From NCBI RefSeq assembly GCF_008831285.2, contig NC_045139.1, positions 16,102,354 to 16,166,353 of the forward strand: a DNA stretch of 64,000 nt. The letters run 5' to 3'. The DNA comes from Nymphaea colorata (Eukaryota; Streptophyta; Magnoliopsida; Nymphaeales; Nymphaeaceae). The translations under genes were made by a program, and so were the position numbers. The notes below the pieces were generated by a model. It had not been told where the DNA came from. It worked only from the letters and a program-made list of their open reading frames with translations, and ran no database searches. Positions 50,219 through 60,936 of the stretch are shown one piece after another (position 1 is the first letter of the stretch; every line of letters starts with the position of its first letter).

Positions 50219-51666
50219 CGATGGAGGGAGGCCAGAGATTTGCGGGAGCTTCGCCGAACAGGATGAGGAACACGACTCGCCGAACAAGATGAGGAACAAG
50301 AATGAGATGCATTTTGATATATGACCTCCTTTTCATCATTTTCTATGTTTATGAATATTTGATGATGATGAACATATTATTCTTGATTTTTAGTGATTTT
50401 TTTATGAACTTTTCAATTTTTTCTGATTTTTTTTTTATTTTTTTTTTAAAATACGATACAGCTTACGATACGCTTTTTACAACATTGCCTGGAGGCATAA
50501 TATCCAAAGTCTAATACCTGTGCCTGCAAAGGCGTATGCATGCTTTGGCTTAGGCAGGAATTAGTTGTTATTGGTTTTGAATTCACAAATGCTGTCCCTG
50601 TAGCTGAAACCCCAGGCACTACACCAAACCCCCTTTGAGCAGTGTGTATCCTTGTTGAAGATGTTCTTTTGGTTTATTTAAGAAAGTATTCATGGATAGA
50701 TGCATTGAGTTCTTTCTTTTTACTCTGGTGCCTGTGAGGGTACTAGTTTAACAATTACTAACTAATCTGGCAGGATAATTTGACAATCTTTCAAAGCTGT
50801 ATTCTTCTGTTCTTTCTTTTCAATGATTCTCAAACTTTTTTTACTGAACATACTTTGGTCGCTTGAATTTTTTTTTTCATCTTTTTCTGCTACCAGCTAG
50901 ACCACACGGATTGTCTGCTTTGGCTCCTGCATTCTGTCCACTCAAGTTGAACTGATGTTATAAATTCCTTAGTATTTACCTTACCACTGCCACAAACATT
51001 TGATATAGGCAAGTGGTTAGCTGGTCACTATTGGTGCACTTTCTGTGAACTGCCATTTGAGGTATTTTCTGGCTGTTGGGTTCTGCTGTACGTGGTGATA
51101 TATCATATCCAGGAATAAGATCAGGTGGAAAAACAAAAGGGAACTAGTGATTCAGCAGCTGGAATATTTCCTTTGGATAGACAACAAAGAATGGGGGCCT
51201 TCTATAATGGGTGCTGTTGATTGGAGGCAAGTTTTTCGTGTTTGAAGATTTAAGTGAAAGGGGCTGCTTCTATTTATTGAAGAAAGCTGGTGGCTAGGAA
51301 AATATAATGCTTCTTTGGTGAACATAATGAAGGGCCTGGAGGGGCTCTAGTGTGGATAGCCAAATTGATATTAATAAAAGCAGTTACAAGTTGAATTGGT
51401 AAAAAGTTGAGGTCCATGGAGTTGGCTGTCTGGGCTGGAGGGAATTGGGTGTACATCTTGGGGCAGGTAAAGAAATCCAAAGATGGTTGACCTGGGTAAC
51501 CAAACTCATGTGAATATTGAGCGATGACAGGTTACAACATTCAGTTTGATTGCAAAGAACTGCAGAAAAGTTTATCAGTGTTGGCCATCTTGGCTGCAGG
51601 AAATTCGGAGTATATCTTTGGGAAGTTAAGGAAACCCAAGGAGGTTGCATAGGGCACAATTGGAGG

Positions 51667-51748
<82 letters not shown>

Positions 51749-54430
51749 CACAAATATTGTATGTGGGTTTTGAACAATGAGGTTTTTTCGGATATAATAC
51801 GGTAAAATTGATTTTTGCGAGAAAATCTTGGCAAGGTTTAAAAAAAATTAAATTGTCCTGAAAGTAGAATGCAAAAATAGAAGTTTGGTAATAGAAAATG
51901 CAAAAAAATGACAAAAGTGCCAAAAATTGTGTTTTTTTTTTTTTAGTTTTTGTTGTTGCCTGGTCTTTTTGCAGTTTTATACAGCTGATCTATTTTTTGA
52001 ACAGGCTTTTAGAAAAAGTGCATTTCTTGTGACTATCATATATATAATCCTCACTCCTTAGATTTCTCTGTCCTGGTTTAGACGGAAAAATCCTCTGGCC
52101 TCTCGCAACACAACACGTCTGATGCATTGATTAGGTGGACATGATTGGATGGAAGGCAGGATCGCTGGAGGATTTCACCTCTTTTTATTTATTTATTTAT
52201 GTATGTATGTATATATGTATGTAGGCATGCACACGTGCACACATACACGCAGTGCACACCTATGTGCAGAGAAACAAAAAGAAATTGGACAAATTAGACT
52301 AGCCCAATTTTGTAACCTATTTTCTGGACAAAAATGACCTGGAAGTTTGCATTATGAAGTTTGTGGACCTTTCTCTGTGGGATCTAATGCACAATGGCTA
52401 CTGGCACTTGTAACAGTTTCTATGTTTTCTGATGCCCATGAATTGCTCATGCCTACATGGGAGCACACACCTCCCAGTATTTGAGAATATACATGACGAA
52501 GCAAGGTATTGAATCTTGAACTCTGTGGAGGGATCCTTTCATAGAATGAAGTTGCCAGAATGGAAACTATGTATCTCTTAAATGCTGCCAGGCCTTATTG
52601 TGCCATACACGTTGTTGAAACTTACATGGGAAGTGCTGTCTTGATGACCATATATGTAATTCAATAGGAAACTTGATTGATATCATGTGTCCTGGTGAAT
52701 TGTAGAGACATGCCTATGTTTCTTCTCAGGGGAGGCGTTTTTATGAGATATACAATCTGGCCTTGGTGAGTATTATTCTTTTTCTGCAAAAGCTTTCAAA
52801 AAATATCTGCAAGATATTCCCCTCTGAATTTTAATACAGAACCTTAACTTCCAGACAAGGTTAAGGTATCAATCATAACACCTAAGTTTTCTAGAATGTC
52901 AGGAAGCTCATTTGATTTGTTGGCAGGCAGAAGATTTCCAGCACATATGTAATGCAAGCTGCAGTATTTGTGATATGCTGTCATTTGCTATTTATTGAAG
53001 TAACAAACTGCACATAGCCACGAATAGTGCAATCATCGATTGGTTCAGTACATTTGAAACGATATTTTTCTGTTGTCCAATGGGGTAACATTATGGTGTG
53101 CGTTGATGCTGCCTTTGGGCCTTTGGGGTGGTTCATATGTGAAGGCCAAAGGTATCTTTAAGTTTGAAGCTTTTGTGACTGAATATAGCTATGTTCTTTT
53201 GATAATGTTGGCAGTTGTGATGAGCGAATCCAGAAGATCCAGACCATTAAGTTGCTGGAGGGTATATTCATCTGTGCAGCACCACATTGTCTTAAATCCT
53301 TTCTGAAGAGGTCCCTTTTTGAAGCACATATCAATGAAACCCATGCAGACCTGCTTCAGCTCAATCCTGATAGAGAAGAACCTGCCAATGAAAATGATGG
53401 TTTTATGGCCACTTCTCGACCGTCTTCTGCCTCATCTGATGTTCACCCTAAGCCCCCCCTCCTGCCAGAACCTTCTGCATCTCGTGCACAGTCGAGGCCT
53501 ATTGCTCCAACAAGCCACAATGCAGGTATACTTTCTTCTGAGCGTGATGATAAAGCACGTAGGAGTCAGCCAAAGGAACAGTTGCCACCTCCACCAGCAG
53601 TGAAGCAACCTCCACAGCTGAAGCCACCATTATATGGCCGAGCCCCAGATCAGCAGGTCGACAGTGCACAGCACAATTTTGATCGGTTGCCTCCACCACT
53701 GCCATTTAATCGCTTTCAGCAGCAACAAAACAATTTTGACCTGCCAATGGGACCACCTCGGAAGGATTCTGAACCATTTCCTGAGCAACAACAAGAATCT
53801 TCATCCGTCCAAGATTACCTACCTCCGCAGGGTCCATTTCCACCTGCTTTCCCACCCTCGTATGCATATCCTCCTCCAATGCCCGTGTCTGCAGATGGTA
53901 GTCAGTCATTTTACTATGACGCATCAAGGACAGACCTGCCATCAGCTGAGGGAGTTCCTGAGCAACAAGGGTCTTTGCTGGGATTCCCTTCTGTCCAGTC
54001 ACAAGGGATGTATAATTTTCACGAGAGTAATTATTCACGGCCGTGGAACATGGGTGTTGCTTCAGGCCAGAGTACATCCTACGAAGGTCTGCCAGGGATT
54101 CCGGGAGCACAAGGCAGCTACATGCACGATCAAAGCTCAGATTTTTCTGGGGCAAGGGTGCCATATTTTCAAGGGGACAGTGGTCGTGTTATGGGAGCTT
54201 TTACAGCTGGTAAAGGAACTGAGTCAGGTGGCAGTGCTGGTAGCGTTGGAGGTGCCGATTACCAGGAGGGTAAGGGAGTGTTAGCACCATTGCCGCCGCC
54301 CCCACCATTGCCCTTGCCTCCTCCACATCTTAAAAGGGGTAAGTTTGGAGGGCGACCACCTGATGCAGGCCGGGATGGGTATGGTTGGCAGCATCATGAC
54401 AAACGCAGCTATAGTGGGAGCCAAGATTAG
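45616..54430 (+). CDS. HAKAI: HAKAI-type RING/C2H2 E3 ubiquitin ligase of the m6A writer complex
   Basis: Plant HAKAI is a component of the mRNA N6-adenosine methyltransferase complex with MTA, MTB, FIP37 and VIRILIZER. Exons: 45616-45903, 48692-48750, 53215-54430; the joined frame gives 520 residues. Seen: MLQIRLSK start, the VACPDHLVLADLPVAK block (39-54), a RING finger C83-x2-C86, C99-x-H101-x2-C104-x2-C107, C114-x2-C117, then C2H2 C136-x4-C141 with H154-x4-H159. The rest is Pro/Gln/Ser/Gly-rich and likely disordered, with polyproline near 440-470. The Arabidopsis protein is about 360 residues, so this tail is long. Intron 1 (2788 bp) and intron 2 (4464 bp) both fall inside the RING coding part, and the middle exon is only 59 nt. 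The donor of exon 1 (CTG|GTTCCA) is weak. Confidence 0.95.
49726..50495. mobile_element. hAT-like MITE 2 with 8-bp target duplication (HAKAI intron 2)
   Basis: Element 49734-50487 (754 bp). Left end CAGTGTTGTACGTATCG; reverse-complemented right end CAATGTTGTAAAAAGCG. The flanks TCTAGAGG (49726-49733) and CCTGGAGG (50488-50495) match at 6 of 8 bases. Both subterminal regions hold TATCGTACGATA-type palindromes, densest at 49741-49922. A (GA)n tract lies inside. No transposase. Same family and size as the copy in RAPTOR intron 6. Confidence 0.75.
50147..50212. repeat. (AG)33 microsatellite
   Basis: Uninterrupted AG tract of about 66 bp inside MITE 2. It produces meaningless RE-repeat and SL-repeat reading frames on the two strands. 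Confidence 0.95.
51405..51670. repeat. Degenerate tandem pair, ~155-bp spacing
   Basis: The stretch near 51405-51500 (TTGGCTGTCTGGGCTGGAGG and following) is echoed near 51565-51655 (TTGGCCATCTTGGCTGCAGG and following). This is an old duplication in HAKAI intron 2, next to the (TA)n tract. Confidence 0.55.
51671..51746. repeat. (TA)38 microsatellite
   Basis: 76-bp perfect TA tract in HAKAI intron 2. Confidence 0.95.
51770..52010 (+). repeat. AT-rich interspersed repeat, copy B (HAKAI intron 2)
   Basis: Starts GAGGTTTTTTCGGATATAAT and contains GAAAATCTTGGCAA, A-rich runs and a long T run. It parallels 55300-55510 and the reverse complement of 26041-26400. Confidence 0.45.
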
Positions 54431-57400
54431 TTTTTCCTGCAATCATTTTCAGTTCTCTAATAATGTAAACTGTCAAGGAGATTAATAGGATTTTCCTTTC
54501 CGTGCGTCTCTCATGACATGTTTCAGTTTAATTATGTAGATATTGCAAATGCCCTGTCGGTCTGAATCACATCGTGAACTGATATATTTTTGTGGATTAG
54601 CTTTAATTAACTAGCCAAAACCCTTGCCAATCGGTTGTCGTGATTTTTTGAGACCTAGTACCGTTTTAGTTGTGGCAATTTGTGAAAGTTTTCCAATCGG
54701 GCATTGCTATTTTCGATGTCTTATCTGAAAAAATCAAACCTGAAAAAGTTTTCAGCTGAGCTGCCTGATGCTATTCCTTTTACATAATCAGCTGAATTGC
54801 CTAATGCTTGTCCTTTTTTAGCTGCGCCATTTCCGTAAGTTGAACGGCTAGTTCTAGCACTCTTTCATCGCTTTTTAGATGCTCGACAGCGAACTTTCTT
54901 TTCCCTCACGATAGTATCGAAGTATGAATGTGCGGCCTTTACTCATTTCTGTGGTCACCGTTGGTGCTAACGGTGATACTTTCAAGTATGATTCAGGGAG
55001 CAGATGGATGCGTTCGGGCATCCATTTGATCCATAACTAGTTCGCCTCAGCTTATCTTTCTCAGACCTGTGAACATCCAGCCACGATCTGCGCATCACAT
55101 AATCGATATTTGATGGAAGCAACACTCAGCGCACCTCCTTTCTAAGTCCAACCTAATCTGATTTTAGTTTCTAGTTTGGAAAGTGGACTTGCCTGTTTTA
55201 AAACCAAACCCAGGTCCAACTACTTCCAGACCCCAAGCTCTATACCCAAAATCACTTCAGGTTTTTGCCTGAATAATTATCACAAGTATTATTTAAGAGT
55301 TTTAGATGTTGAGGTTTTTGTTAGGTATGATATGACAAAGTTGTTCTCATGAGGAAAATCTGGACAAATCTCGAAAAAAAAAAAGCCAAAAATAAAATGC
55401 AAAGAAAAGGACAAAAATGTGAAGGAAACACATTTTTCCAATTTTTTTTTTTTTTTGAAGTTTTTTTCGGACGACCTAATTTTGATGAGTTGTTTTCGAT
55501 AAAAACGAATTTGCTATGACAATGAAATGAATGGACTTTGAATGGGTACTTGACAGTTAGTGCATGCTCCCATCACGACAGTTAATGCATAAATGGGTCT
55601 GTACTCCGGTCGACCATTAACTAAACCCAATCCACTCACAACCTACTCCCCGTTTGATCATCAGCAGTAACCATAATTGCTTCTGAACCTATCGAATCCT
55701 TTTAAGCGAGAAACTAGCGGCCTTTTTACTAATTTTCTCTACTCTGGGTTTCCTTATTTGAGTAAACAGAGAACAAGTTCCTGCAACTACTTTCATCTAA
55801 ACGAATAAAATATTTGACATTCATTTATTGTGTTCCCAGGTAAACTGAACTGTAGCCAAAAAAAGTGATTTTTAAGGACAAGGCTGCGCCTTAATTGCTC
55901 CAACTTCAAGCACTGCTCATTTAAGGTTGGTGTAGAAGTATTATGTCATGACCGAGAGTAAACGGTGATGCAGTCTACAACGGGAACCATTTTAGAAAAA
56001 TTATAAAGGGACCTAATATTTATTTAAAACTTAATAAATATGTGCTTAATGTTTGAGAGAAATTCTCAAGGAGCCGCAACTTTACTAAAAGAAAAGGTTA
56101 ATTTTCCTTTTATAAAAAGATAAGAATACCCCTTAACAAAATTAGTGTTCCTTTTAGTATGCGGCTGTTTGATAACTCCTCTCAATAATTGAATGACTAT
56201 TTATTTACTTTCAAAAGCTGAACGGTAATTTATTGTTTGCCAAAATATTAGTGATCCTTTATCAGATTGTTCACCATTTTATGCAAGTCTAAACACAATG
56301 TTGGTCCTACCATTCTACGTCAATGTAGGACCATTTTGACGAGAAGACGATAATACTAAACAGAGGGAATAGAGTGGCGGGAGCGACAGCTGATGGGTGA
56401 CAGGCTCTCCTCCACTCACCTATAATAAAGGAAACAGAGGTGTAATTCTAATCTTAACTCATCCAACTCTGAATGCAATTGGCTTGGCGAAAGTTCAACG
56501 CCCCTTTGATGTTCAACTCTTGCAACGATACACTATATTTAGGAAAAGGAAACATGCCTTGATAACATCCGGATAAGTTCACTATCGGTAATTGTCAGAA
56601 AGAAGAATTCAACTTTAGCAGTTCATTGCTTTTGTCACTTCTACCATAGCGGCACTGCTGGATCAGCCATTGATCAACGAGCCATCGGGTTTCCTCCGGT
56701 CTTCACCAAGAACAGAAGACCACCTAAAAATGTTCACTAGATAACCAAAAACCGATGACAACCAATACGTCACGCAAAACTGAACCCCGAATGGCAATGT
56801 GAATGGTTCGAATTCCAAAACTCTAGTGCATGAAAAGTCCAATTTCAACAAGTCCAGAAGCATAGCCTAGCCATCATTTACTTTTCATTCAAAAGATAGA
56901 TCAGATAGAGGGAGAGATTAATGCATCGTTATCCCATGCTCTTAGACTATGGAAAGCACAGAGATGTAAACGATTAGGATATGGTTTCAGATTTTAATTT
57001 CTTTGGCTGTAAAATATCCGACTGTATCTGATCTCCAGTGGATTTAGTTTTATACCTTTCCGGCAGGCGTCGGCTGCCGGAGGAGGTGGTAGTGGCCACA
57101 AACCGCTTTCGGCGAAATGGTTTCGCATCGGGCAATTTCAGAATCCAGCCAACAGCCATGCTGATTGCTTCCGTCGGCGATGACGGCCGAGGATCGCCGT
57201 AAAATTTTGAACGCACATCCCCCACCACCGCCCATGGCCTTACAAAACGGCATTGAGGTCATCCGTCACTAAATCTTTCAACTTTAGATCAAAATTAAAC
57301 ACTTTTGAAACGGCTGCCAACCACGGAAATCCGTTACGGGAAAGGGCAGCTTCACGTGTCCAGTCCTGGTGAGTGGACCTTCTGTGCAATGTGTAATTGA

Positions 57401-58530
57401 CGAGTCAGCAACCACAATAAAAAGACAACTGATCAGCCGCCATTAAACAAAACCAGGATCTTGATGATGACCGCGACAGTAAGAACCGTAGGGAAGGGCA
57501 CAATATTTGGCTGGTTTACATTGCAAAAAACATTGTTTTCTTACAATTTTTTGAAACTACATCTTTGTTACAACCTTAATAATGCGCACTAGTAAAAGTG
57601 TTCACACAATTCACATTTGATGGAAATGCGAAGAGTATTATTGACTTGAAGATTCTTCGTGGGGCTTATGTCTGGGCTCATTCGTGTTTTTCTTCTCTCA
57701 AAGTACTTCCTTGTAAAAGAAAAGTTTCTAGTTAATGTAATATCAATAAAGAAGTTACGGGGAAAACAGACCACGAGGAGCTTTATTTTAGAAGATAAAT
57801 GTTGGCTGCGCTTGTTAGTTCATTCCGTAGCCAAACTGACATCTTGAATGTGTTTCATAAGACAAAACTGTCATTTCAAACTGTTCTTGACAGTTTCCAC
57901 AAAGCAAGACGATGGCTGTTATTAGCCTTAGAGACTGAAACGTTGCTAAAAGGACAAGGTGGTGCCACATAGTTCTGATGATACATGTCGAACGTGTAGG
58001 AATACAAATGGTTTTAACTTAAAGTTTGAGAGATTAATTTCTGCTTGCTTTATCAAATTCGGACTGGGTAGGATTTCCAGTTTCTTGGATAATGGAATTC
58101 GAACAGTTTACTTTCCCGACTTGTTTCACGCCGTTTAACCATTAGCCGCAAACGCACATGCACCTCCGTTTCCGCTAAGGAGAAAGAAAAGTGAACCACA
58201 TAAGCAGGAACGGGAAGACCTCTCTCTTCCCCATTGTTTCCTTTGCGTTTTAGAACAGGTAATCGTCGGTTCACATGTGATTGCTGGATTAATTAATTGC
58301 AACTAATTCCAATAAGAACGAGTAATAGAAGCAGGGGAGATAATCAATGGAGAGGAGATTCCAATAGAAAGAAAGAACTCCGTTTTCCCTTTCCTTCTTT
58401 ACCCGTTTCGTGTATGCGACAGGCACACACATGAACCAATACGGCGTTTGGTATTAGCTTCTTTTTTAGCTGCCAGTTTCCGGTTAATACTCCAAAAAAC
58501 CGAAATTCAGCGGCTTCTGTTTTCCTCAGG
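54431..58530. other. Intergenic region between HAKAI and the DUF789 gene
   Basis: Begins with the HAKAI 3' UTR. It contains one copy of the AT-rich repeat at 55300-55510. A GC-richer patch at 57020-57260 is open in two minus-strand frames for 70-84 codons, but no known domain was recognised. No gene is called. Confidence 0.55.
55300..55510 (+). repeat. AT-rich interspersed repeat, copy C
   Basis: GAGGTTTTTGTTAGG, then TCATGAGGAAAATCTGGAC, A-rich runs and TTTTTTTCGGACGACC, in the same order as in copy B. Confidence 0.45.
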
Positions 58531-58531
58531 C

Positions 58532-58538
58532 ATATATA
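58532..58538 (+). promoter_or_regulatory. Candidate TATA box of the DUF789 gene
   Basis: ATATATA at 58532-58538, followed about 30 bp downstream by a CT-rich stretch typical of plant transcription starts, and about 60 bp downstream by the first ATG. Confidence 0.5.
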
Positions 58539-58592
58539 GATCGATCGCCTCTGTCTCTCTCCCTCCGTCTCGCTCTCTCAAGAGCAAACCCA

Positions 58593-58643
58593 ATGGCGTC
58601 GAAAAAGGTGCACTACAAGCAGAAGCGTGTCTCCTGGTGTTAG
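58593..58643 (+). promoter_or_regulatory. 16-codon upstream ORF of the DUF789 gene
   Basis: ATG at 58593 encodes a basic peptide (MASKKVHYKQKRVSWC) ending at TAG 58641-58643. It is the only ATG between the TATA-like box and the main ATG at 58731. The peptide has six Lys/Arg and ends Trp-Cys. Whether it is conserved is unknown to me. Confidence 0.5.
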
Positions 58644-58730
58644 AATCACAAGTTTTTAACAGCAGAATTGAGAAAGCAGTTCCCCACTTACGCTTCTATC
58701 TTCCTCTTTGTTGAATTAGTAAGAAGGAAA

Positions 58731-60936
58731 ATGGGGAGCTTCGGTAGACACGCCTCTGCTGTTCAATCAAATTTAGAGTGCTTCCTCGATTGCACCACGC
58801 CCGTCGTCCCCCCTCAGCTCCTCCCAAAGGTGATTCTTCTTCTTCTTCTAAAGAAAGCAAAACTTTCTGTCCTACTTTTTGTGGGAGGACTTCAGTTATG
58901 GCCTAATGGGATTTCTTTTTCCGTTTTCATTTTCATTATCTGTGGGGACGCTGGCAACTCAGACGAGTGTTCGGGATTTCAACCGTCTGTGGCATCCCCT
59001 CGACAAGAACACGATCGAGTACTTCACACTGGGAGACTTGTGGGATCGCTACAACGAATGGAGCGCCTATGGTGCAGGAACCCCCATCGCCCTGAATAGC
59101 GGCGAAACCGTTGTTCAATATTATGTCCCTTACCTCTCTGCCATCCAAATCTATACCAGTAAATCTTCTCCAACTTTAAGGTCTGAATCCGAATTCATAG
59201 TCCTCTCGTTATTACTTAAATTGTTTCCCTGGTTTAAGTTTATAGCAATGGTTCCATGATTGCTATATTCTCTTTTTTGTTGTTCTTTCCTGCTTTTGGG
59301 GCTACAGAAATTTGAGGGAGGAGAGCGATCTTGGGGAGTTGGACAACCGGGACTCTTACAGCGACTGCTGGAGCGACGACAGCGAGGGGGAGAAGATTTC
59401 GAGGTGTTTGAGCAATTCGAACCCTGGGAGGGGTGGGGCGTGGGATGCGGCCTCTGAGGATTCAAGCTTCGACCAGGAGGGAGTTGGGTTGTGGCCCATG
59501 AGCGATAGGGATAGTAGGCTGGGCTGCCTCTACTTTGAGTACTTCGAAAGGTCTGCTCCATATGGCAGGATCCCCCTCATGGACAAGGTGTGCAGAGCAG
59601 AGGGAAAGGAAAAGGGGGAGGAGTAGCCTCTCTGTTTTTGTTTAAAGAGTTGCTTTCTTGTTGTTTGTTGAATTATAAGTTGCCTTCAATAATTTTTGCA
59701 GATAAATGAATTGGCTGAAGTTTTTCCTGGATTGATGTCTTTGAAGAGCATAGAACTTTCTCCTGCTAGTTGGATGGCTGTTGCCTGGTATAGTCCTTCT
59801 CTTTTTCCTTTCTGTCTTCTTTCGCAGTTGTAATTACTTTATATTTCGTTCGGTTGGTGGTGGAAATTGAGCCCTTCTGAAAACAGAAATATGGGAAGTT
59901 GCAACTGTGGTTGTCTGAATTGTGAATTTCAGGTATCCCATTTACCACATACCAACAGGCAGGACGGTGAAGGATTTATCCGCGTGCTTTCTTACTTATC
60001 ATACTTTGTCATCGTCTTTTCAAGGTAAGATTTTTCTCTCATCAGAGAGAAATCCTTGACGTTCGGCAGTTTTGGTAGCCCTTCACTTGTGGCCGGCCAA
60101 ACAACTCGATTCTTAAGGGACGGTTGAAATTAAAAGTTTCGATTATTGGCGTCACATCTCATGTGCAGTAATGACTTGGTAATGATCCTGCGTTGAGAAG
60201 AAGCTCAACCTAAGGCATTCACAGGTTTCTTTGGAAGGGTTCATGACATGCCAAAAAATGAGTTTGGATTGGTCAAATGAGGTGCTCGAGCAAGCTTTTT
60301 GAGAAAAAATGAGACGATTCAATTTGCAAATATGAAAATGACTAAGAGGAGAAGTGGTGGTGGAGTAAAGGGGGGGAGATATCCCCAATGTTCTGTCAGT
60401 TTGTTTTTTGTTTGGACTAGTTCACTAGAGGATCATGTGGTTAATGTGAGCTGTTACCGTGTGTGTCCTACTTCCTGGTTGGGACATGGCTGTGGTTTGA
60501 CAGCAACCACCAAGAAGAGTCAGTTGTTCTAGATGGCAGACTTAGCAAGTTTCTCTGTTCTTTTTTCTGCTGAACTAGAGGGTCTGAATCTTGATGGCTT
60601 TCTTAATCGTCATCATGTTCGCATTCACGCTCAATTCATTTTCTTAATATAGAATTTTTTTCGTGGGGTGTAGCAGATGATGGTACCGAGAATGACCAGA
60701 AGGATGCAGGGGCAGAGGACTTGATGGAAGGGAGGAAATGCAAGGATGAAGTGAACGGAATCGCCCTTCCACCGTTCGGGCTAGCCACCTACAAGATGCA
60801 GGGGAACCTGTGGCTGAATCCCGATCGCAGAGACCAGGAGAGGCTCGTGGCTCTCTTGAGTGCTGCCGGTTCATGGCTGAAGCAGCTGGGGGCTCAGCAC
60901 CATGACTTCAACTACTTCAACTCTCGCTCTATCTGA
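58731..60936 (+). CDS. DUF789 family protein, function unknown
   Basis: Plant-specific DUF789 family with no established biochemical role. Exons: 58731-58829, 58963-59180, 59308-59587, 59702-59787, 59933-60024, 60677-60936. The frame is continuous and gives 344 residues, within the family's usual range. Family landmarks in order: [15 protein letters not shown] near the N-terminus, [34 protein letters not shown], an acidic Ser/Asp-rich linker, [37 protein letters not shown] and [13 protein letters not shown], ending with a helix [14 protein letters not shown]. The start was chosen as the first in-frame ATG and has a good context (A at -3, G at +4). It is preceded by one uORF. Confidence 0.92.

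Noticed and set aside
50058-50324. Frames with long Arg-Glu or Ser-Leu repeats
   Set aside because: They are translations of the (AG)n microsatellite within the MITE.
57050-57262. Minus-strand frames of 70-84 codons
   Set aside because: Two overlapping frames are both open, so neither is favoured; no domain recognised.
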